DNA from: Priapulus caudatus
Lineage: Eukaryota; Priapulida; Priapulimorpha; Priapulimorphida; Priapulidae
Assembly: GCF_000485595.1 (NCBI RefSeq)
Contig: NW_014577251.1
Coordinates: 149,808 to 181,114, forward strand
Direction of reading: 5' to 3'
Length of the DNA stretch: 31,307 bases
Below the pieces are notes generated by a model, which ran no database searches, was not told the DNA's origin, and saw only the letters and a list, made by a program, of their open reading frames with translations. How positions within the stretch are numbered: position 1 is the first letter of the stretch; every line of letters begins with the position of its first letter. The translations under genes were made by a program, and so were the position numbers. Shown here piece after piece: positions 10,601-19,600 of this stretch.

Positions 10601-13600
10601 CGACGTACTTTCGAGCCACGGCAATTTTTTGGCAAAAATGGGAATTGCCATTAGTCAGTTCAGGTTCAACGGATTTTGCTCATTTTTGGTATGTGAATAA
10701 ATAATGGCCAGGGGTTTTGATATTAAGATTTTTTTATGCAAATTAGGTAGGGTTTGGCAATTATATAGCATATCATATAGACACGCAGATAACAAACAGT
10801 CTGTGGTGTCACACTTGTCTGGTTCGTTTTACAAGATTTTATTGACAATATCTTTATGATTATTACTATTATTATTATATTATTATTATGATATAATGAT
10901 TTATGCTAAGAAACATCAAAGCTGGTGTAGCGCCATCTACCGTCACAAATTGTGATTCATTTTGGTTTATAAATTATTTATAATTTATCTCTCTCTTCCT
11001 CACTCTCTCTCTTTCCCTCTCCTTCTCACTCGCTCTCGACATCGATCCAGGTGAAGGCCAGTGTGCGAACCTTCAATCCAAAGGAGGAGAAGTACATGTC
11101 GCAGGAGCCCAAGTTCAAGAAGAAGGTGTTCATGACGAACGTTGCGCGCGTGCGACAGTTCGTGCTCACCTTCCTGCATGCCGGCCGCTTCATACAGAGC
11201 TGCTTCCAGTGGGAGTCCGTCCCTCGGAGCCTCACGGCCTTCCTTGTGAGTACCGCCGACCGTCGGCTAAACCTTTGTGATTTCTTCTGAGTCAGCCTGT
11301 CTCTCCTGATTGATAGCTAATTTCTCATGATGGTTTGGTGGTTAGCATGTGGTATACACATTCACGTATCTTGTCGAGGGATGCGAGTTCGATTCCCTGT
11401 CGGCGCCATGAATGTTCTCTGTGTGCGTAAAACTGGCTCTTTACATTGGCGACCATCTCTGGTCATGTGAACGAACAGAATCAAGGATGACGTGAGACAC
11501 TATAGAACTGAGCACACCCTCAGTTTCATTGACAGAATCTTTGGTAAGATGAAGGCAGTGAGAATATAAAAAGAAAGGGAGTCCGTCGCTTACTGCATTA
11601 AGAGATTGACTGGAGGCAGTATATCTTGGAGAGATTGACTGTATCATGTCGGTGGAGTCGCTGGTACAATAACACGGTTAATTCGAGCTCTCTCTCTCCT
11701 TCTCTGTGCTGGTGTCACGATTTGAATAATTGCACGCAGATGGTACTAGAGCTAGTCGGAATATAAAGCATAAACAGTTTTGATCCTCGTAATGATGCAT
11801 TATAAATTCAGTCATTCCTAATAGCCTGTCTAATGGATGCTTATTCAGTATAGGCGTTCATTAAAGCAGCAAGCTTTTATTATCAGCTAATGCTTTGTCA
11901 AAGATGGCTTTATAATTTGACTGGGCTTAGAACTTGCGCGCAAAGACTCGCTTCTAAGTAAGTGCTTAGAAGTCGACCATCGCTCTTTCGACAGTTTTTA
12001 TACCGGCCTTTGCCAAGGCATACAGATAACGAAAATGGCTAAACTAACACTGCCTATGAATCCTGGGAAATTCATGTATGTTCTTGCTTATTTCTGCAAA
12101 AACACGAGTCACTCTCAGTGCCCGAATGTTATGCGTGAACGTGTTGTGCGTTGACGGCGTGTGGATGATTTCTTTTCGTTCTTCATTGCAGGTGTTTGTA
12201 GTCATAGTGTACAACTTTGAGCTCTACATGCTACCCGTGGCCTTACTGCTGGTGTTTCTACGCAACTACTTAGTGCTTCCATCTGTGAAGGAACAGCAAC
12301 GCTATCTGGAGGGCCAGATGGTGCCGCAGACAGCTGGCGATGACGACGAGAGTGATGATGACAAGGACAAGGTGATACTTATAGCCCTGTCACACCTTGA
12401 CGATTTAGCCAGCATATGCCGACCTTAAAAAAATTTCTCTAAACCGCTGGCATACGCTGAACTATCGATGTTTTTTTCAATTTTGGGCGTATACATAGCG
12501 TATTCATAACGAGTTGGACGTATACATAACGTATTAGTAACTTATATAGAACGTTTCGATAACTTATAGATAACTTATACCAACGAATGCTTAGCGTGTT
12601 GCCGGCGTTCACAACTTATGCCCAACGATAGTCTAACTTATGCATAGCGCGCGGCAGCGTATCGCCGACGATCACGTGTCGTAGCCTATAAAAAGGCTGC
12701 CGCTCGACGATTCAAATCATAACCGCACTAGACATCGCAGTATCAACATCACCGTTGCAGTATCAACATGCCAATACCATTTTTAGCTCATCTGACATAG
12801 TCAGATGCAGCTTGTAGAATCGCTTGATCGTCCGTCCGTCCGTCCGTCCGTCCGGTCGTCCGGTCGTCCGTCAACAGTTGGGCACAAATCTTAACCGCTC
12901 GACGTACGGTCACGATATTCGGGTCGTTGGGGGGATCGTCAAAACGAGTTGGGATGTCGAAGCTGGGGGTCAAAGGTCAAAGGTCAAGAGGTGTAAAAAA
13001 AGGGGGAACATTCACTCCTTAACTTAAGGTATAGGGAGGAAATGCAGAATTGCGGCACAAATCTAAACGGCTCGACCTAGGCTCGTGATAGTCGGTGTAT
13101 AGCATCATGGTAGGAAAAGCCATCACTGTGCCGAAATTGGAGGTCACAGGTCAAAGGTCAATGGGCACAGGGCAGATTTTAGACATTTTCTGAGGACATG
13201 GTCTGACGGAGCGATTGAAAAACTTTTTTGTTTCAGCGGTGACCTACCATTTTTATGGCTTTATTGAAAGGACCATGAAATATGCTTTCCACTGACGTGC
13301 GAAGAGTAAGTGTCTGATAACCTTTTGACCCTCAAGAGGAGGGATTTAAACATGGATTTGTTAACTGTTACTGTGTTAGAAAGAATTTGACTGCTGGGTT
13401 TGCTAGTAGAATCTATACATGCCTGGATGTATGAGGCTACAATGTCACAGTGAAATTTCAAAAGCTAAATTTGGTTAAAGAAGGTGTATGTTCCTTAAAT
13501 CGTATAATTTCTATGTCATTCTGTACTGTCAGTATGTTACATGTAACGTATGCCACTGCCAGTGGCTGCTGCCAGTGCATGTGTTGGGGCAGTTTTTGCC

Positions 13601-16600
13601 TGCGTTAATTGGTTGCAGGTGGCAGCTCTCTATTGCAATTTGCAGCCTGTAGGCTTGCGTAGGTAAATGGATGAGTGCTTACCTATTCTGTCTTGCAAAT
13701 AGTTGTTGCTACTACGAATGATGGGAGCTTCCATCTTTAATCTGAAGACACTTAAACGTACGCGCCATCTCGTGGCAACTTTCATAACGATCCCAACGAA
13801 CATTCTTTTGAGAAGGTTCCTGATACCATCCCTGTGCACTGTTTCGGCACGTATGTGACCACATTTGGGACTAACAGGGTTTACTAGAATCCCACCACTC
13901 CACCACAGAGTCACCGCAGTAGACGTTAGATGAGCGCTGTCGCTATGCGGCACTTGTTATATACCAATTTCCCTAAACGCTGCCAATACGCCATTATACG
14001 GTAGCTGTATGTTAGAAACACGTTCAGTAAGTTCTGTGGTCGTCCGGAACACGTCAAATACGTCTACATACGTCAATATGTGTTAGAGATGAGTTACACA
14101 TAGGTTAGAAATAAGTTTTGGGTACGCTAGACATTATCTCGACTTATGAGTAACTTACAAGTAACGTGTGTCAACGTGTGTCAACGATCCAATAACATAC
14201 CTACAACTTATGGCCCGCATATGCGGGACGTATGGGCATACGCTGGAATACGGCGGAAAATTTTGAGCCTGCTCAAAATTTTTCGACGACCTCGCTGTAC
14301 TACGACGTATACTAGCGTGCTTCAGCGTGCTTCAGCGTGCTTCAGCAGGCTCTTAACTTATACAAAGCTTACCCATAACTTATTCGACGTATGCCAGCGT
14401 ATTCACCAAATTTTTCATACGTCGGTACCCGCTGGCTTTCATACGGAGGTGTGACAGCGCCATTAGAGCGGCGGCAGCTCGTGAGAATTCCTGTAGAAGC
14501 GCGACGTTTATAGATGAAAGCCTGAAACCTTTATTCAGTGTATCTTTAACGTTCGGTGTGCATGATGTGAATTCTTATATATATATACAGAGTTTATTGG
14601 CTTCACCTAACTTTCTTGATCGTGATGCATTTACATTGTTTATGTTTTTGCTGTACTTAACTGATGTAAATGAATAGTTCTGTTACACTTTGTAATAACA
14701 TCAGCATCTATTTCTGATATATATGTTTATATATCTAGTGGATAACTGCATGAACCTTCTCTGTTTGCAGTTGCATGTATATGATAAGGTGATTACATTC
14801 TTACCTAAATTTTATCAACATTTCAACTAATGGTATTGTGCAAAAAACATCATTTGATAAATAATATAAATATCATTGGTAAAAGCGGTGGGTTGTTGGT
14901 GAGCAAGGAAGCAAGCCCATTCCTAGCGATGACATAAATAATGCCAGTAAATTTAGATCATCTTAGAAAAGTAAGATGAGCATAAAACCGAGCATGGCAT
15001 GCATAGCCAACTTTGTGAATGTAAGAGAGAAAAAACGCTCTTCTCTCTAGATAATAAACATGAAATGGAAGTAGGAATATATTCAATATATGCACGTGTG
15101 ACATATATTTGTTCTTATCACGTACTACATGATAAAAGGTCAAAGTATTACATCCAACCCAGTTTCATCTAAACCCCGTTAAAGAGTGATCTAACCCTAA
15201 TTTAAGTACATACGAATTTCTCTACATTTTCTCGTGATTGCATGTTTCAAGTGTTGTTCTTGATTTTGCAACGCATTTCTGTTAAATCTTTCTCGTGTGA
15301 ACATCATATTTCATTCAGTTTGTGCTTGCATTTCAGGCACTATCATTTCTCGACTTTTCTTACTTGGACATGTTTGATTTTGTCGTCTATGACACAGTCG
15401 AATTAATAGAAATGGTGACCGTCGGGTGCAATCCCGAGAAGCGCATATTGCTCGAGGTGATATTACAGGATTCGATTTCTTCTCTGTACCCAGGTGGCAA
15501 AAAGTGTAACTATAACAGCGCACTGTCCATAGTTGTAGCATCTAGCTTTAGATCTCTTTAGTACATGAGACTCTGACTAGACTCTGAGACTAATCTTTGT
15601 AGTGTTCGTGCACTAACATCACGCGCAGTAAGAAAGGGACTAGAAAGGGATACAGTCGAGTAATAATGACACCTTTTAATTTTGACCTTTAATCTTTCAA
15701 CCCTTTAAGGTTGAATACATACATGTGCAAGAGGATCCACTGACATCTGGCCACTACGTGTGGTCCTCAGTACTTTTCAAGTTTGATAAGAGTCGGTGGC
15801 CACGGGTTTAAACGCAACCCTTAGGTGCCCACATTTAGGAAATGTTCTTCGTGGTTTAGGCTTGCATACTCGACATCTTGCTCTCTTGTAGCTGGTTGAT
15901 TGAATCTAAGAGTGTAATGTTAGCGATGATTGATTTTAACGGTGGGTAAAAAGGAATTTTCTTAGCAAGAGGGGCACATAGAGACGTCGGACGACTATAG
16001 GTGGGCACTTGGGATTCTGAAGAGCCATCGGTAAATATTTGAAGGTTGTAGTATCACTGCGTCACGACCGTCATGGCCATCGTGGGTGCAGGCCTACCCA
16101 AATCATCGGAAGTGTTTCACTGGAATCACCTGCTTTGGCAGTATAACCTGGTTACTGGATAGCGCAGCATAGGTGTATAGTCTGTTTATCACTAACTGTT
16201 CTTCTTGATAACATGTGGTGGTGGGTGGAATTTGGTATATATAACGCGTGTGTGCATTATATATAGAGCGATTTGTACGGTTATCATGTTTTTCGTGTAC
16301 CGTACCGTTTAACCACAGACTAATGAATACATTATTTGTTTGCATGACTGACACTTTATTACTGTAAATACTAAACTGTATTTATCAATTATTCACTATC
16401 GGCTATAGTAATGTCAGTAATATTTCCCGCGCTATAGTCGTGTTGCGCAAACTGCCTTTTGCACTTGCGTTTTTACTGATACTGCCATCGTTGGTAACTG
16501 CCCCATACCGTGAATGTTTTGTTGAATAGAGTACCCTAGCTTGTAATGGATTTTAACGTCATATAATTCCGTGTAATCATTGGCCTCCGTCCGGTGACAG

Positions 16601-19600
16601 GGTCGTTAGATGACTTGATTTTCGTCTGATAAACTCGATTGGCAGTTGAAAGCATCGTAGACGCGCAGGGGACTGGTATTTCAGCGTCATATTTAGCAGA
16701 TTTCAGTCTAGCAGTACAAAGCCTGGTGATCGATAGCATGTGCAAATTTCAGATACGTCTACGATTTTGATCAGAAAACTCGGATTATTACGTGAACGTA
16801 AAAAAGGGCGAGGTTAAAGTAACTCTGTTATGCCTTTTTTTTTCACGCTTGCTTGTCCGTTGTTTTGACGCCAGGAAGAGCGAAAGAGCTTCAAGGAGCG
16901 TCTTCAGGCAGTACAGGACGTGTGCCTGACTGTACAGAATGCTCTGGGCTACATCGCTTCGCATGGAGAAAGTGTAAAAAAGTTGGTATCTCTCGCACTA
17001 TTTAGCGGTGCAGTGGCGGTATAGTTTTCATACGGCTAGATTCAACCACGATATATTGGTCGAGTACTTTTGCAATGGTTAATTTGGCTTCGTCTCGTAT
17101 GTGCACACACAGAGTGCACTGCGCTAGACTATAGAATGTGGAATTAAAATTTTAGTGTTCACGTTAATAGTAATTTTATATGTGTAGATTGAAATGCGAG
17201 AGTTGCCATTTATGGACTGCAGATTGTGTGTTCAAACAAGCACCGTGGCATTGACCCACAACGTTATTTTTCATGCACGCAGTGACGCAGGAGTATCGCA
17301 TTCTGATCAAACTTTTTCTTTGCAGCACATTCAATTTTACCTCACCATTCCTGTCCTACCTGTTGATCTGTGTGCTGTGTGTGGGAACAGTGGTGCTCTA
17401 CTTCATACCATTACGCTGGATCATCATGGCCTGGGGTGAGTCAGAGAGATGTAATAACGAGGTGGTTGTTATTACAATATGGTTTTGATAGCTACGTTTA
17501 ATTGTAATAATTACCATAAGCTGTTTGTACATATGTAAGTGCTCTATAAGTTGTGTTCCTTCACCGATGACAATATTAGAATTTTCTAAAATAGCCACTA
17601 GATGGCAGAAATAATCAGTACAAGCAGAGCGCGTATATACGTATATCATATACGTGCTCTGGTACAAGTCAGAGCCATAAGTAGAGGTGTTTTACAACAG
17701 TATAGGGCGTCTATAGACAGCAAGCATGGATAAGCATAACACAAAAATTAATCAAAAATACTCGGAGTATGTCAGCACATACTAGTACTCAACACATACT
17801 TTATTTATGCTATGTAACCACAAATTCATTATCCAGACTTCGCTCGAAACTTTTGCTAGTTAAATGATGCACGTTTTCAACGTAATTTGATCCTGTTTCA
17901 CACACAAAAACGGCAGACTGGTCAACATCGCTACGCCGCTTGACGGAATGGCACAATTACACGACAAGTCAAATGTTACTTTTCATTCATGCTTTCTAGA
18001 GTCAGATGGCATCTGCTCCCCTCCCCCAAAAAACTGAATAAAGGTACACAGTCTTATTTAAATGTATTTCTGTCTCTATGAGAAAAGTAAAAAAAATTTA
18101 CACGTACATACATAATATAATCCTTATTAAATTATGCATATACATGTAACCATTCATCATTAATGCACAGATGTTTATTCAAGAATTAGTTATCATGATT
18201 GTGTCATCGTTGACCTCGACCTCTCTTCAGTCAAATCATTTAACTTGGGATCTTGCGAGATTTTCTTTTTGATAAGGCTGACAAAGAGGTACTTTCAAAT
18301 CATTTTACTCGGATTAATGCTACATACTTTTACGCTAATTCGTTCCAGACATCCCTTGATCGAATAGCGTGCAAATAAAATGGGCCATTACCTCCGGTGT
18401 AAATTCCAATGTCCCTTGTAAGACTATTCGCAGCACCATCCTCCTTAACGAAATCTGTGAGGGAGAGAAATTGTTTGTTACACAGCCACAGTGCCAAACG
18501 CTCTAAAACATTGCAATTGTTAGTTGGTTATTTTGTCTCCTGATCGAATCGTAATTGACAGAAAGCTAGTGTTGCGTGCCTCCTTTAGCAACTAGCGGAT
18601 CAGTCTGCAATTAGTACAACAATGATTGGCCGAACTCTTATCTATGTTTCTGGCGCAAATTAGAATGAGTTTCTGATCATTTCTTTCTATGTAATAAAGG
18701 TTAATACATGCACAATATAGTTCTTTGTTTTAAATATGCAACATTTTTACATGATTAAGTAACTAGATACGTAGACAGTGTTGCATTTTAACCAAGATTT
18801 GTTACATTTAACTTGCTAACACTAAAGACTAAAGTCAAGCCACAGCTGTATATATCACTACTTGATACTACTCTATGGATGCTATTATTGGAAATGACTG
18901 AATATATGTAGATTGTTCCCAGAGTGGCTCAACCGATATAGGTCCTACATATTCATGCATAGATATGTTCATGATACTACTCCTACGCTATTATAGATAC
19001 TTGCGCTTTGCTTGTTCTAAAAATTGTTGAATTTTCCAGGTGTTTCCTGGCGTATGTTAATTTAGACATCATTTCCAGGTATTAATAAGTTCACCAAACA
19101 ACTACGATCGCCAAACGCCATTCCAAACAATGAACTATTGGACTACTTGTCTAGAGTTCCAGATGATCAGGAGGTGGTGAGTGTCAAACAACAACAGCAC
19201 CATATATTATTAACAGGAGTCTATCAATAGACTCCTGTTAATAATAGCCTGTTAATATAGCAAATAATAATATTAATTTATTATGCAACCAACAACATTA
19301 TATGTGATCGTTTTTTTGCCTCTATAGGCATCAATATTGATGCTATATGCACAAATTTGGTATCAAAATGTGCAGGAAGACATGACACACTCAATAAAAT
19401 AGCTAAAAAAAATTAAGCTTAAAAAACAACTTATATTGGATAGAAACAAGAAACTGTTTAAATTAAATGCTACAAATTCACTTCGGTTTCATCGATAAAG
19501 TGGGGCAAATACATTGTCTTGTCTTCCTGCACATTTTGATACCAAATTTTAGCATAATAGCATCAATATTGACGCCTATAGAGGCAAAAAACCTGTTTTA

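Noticed and set aside
11326-11408. A tRNA gene
   Set aside because: The B box is good, but the acceptor-stem halves do not pair and no proper anticodon arm can be drawn. It fits the head of a SINE.
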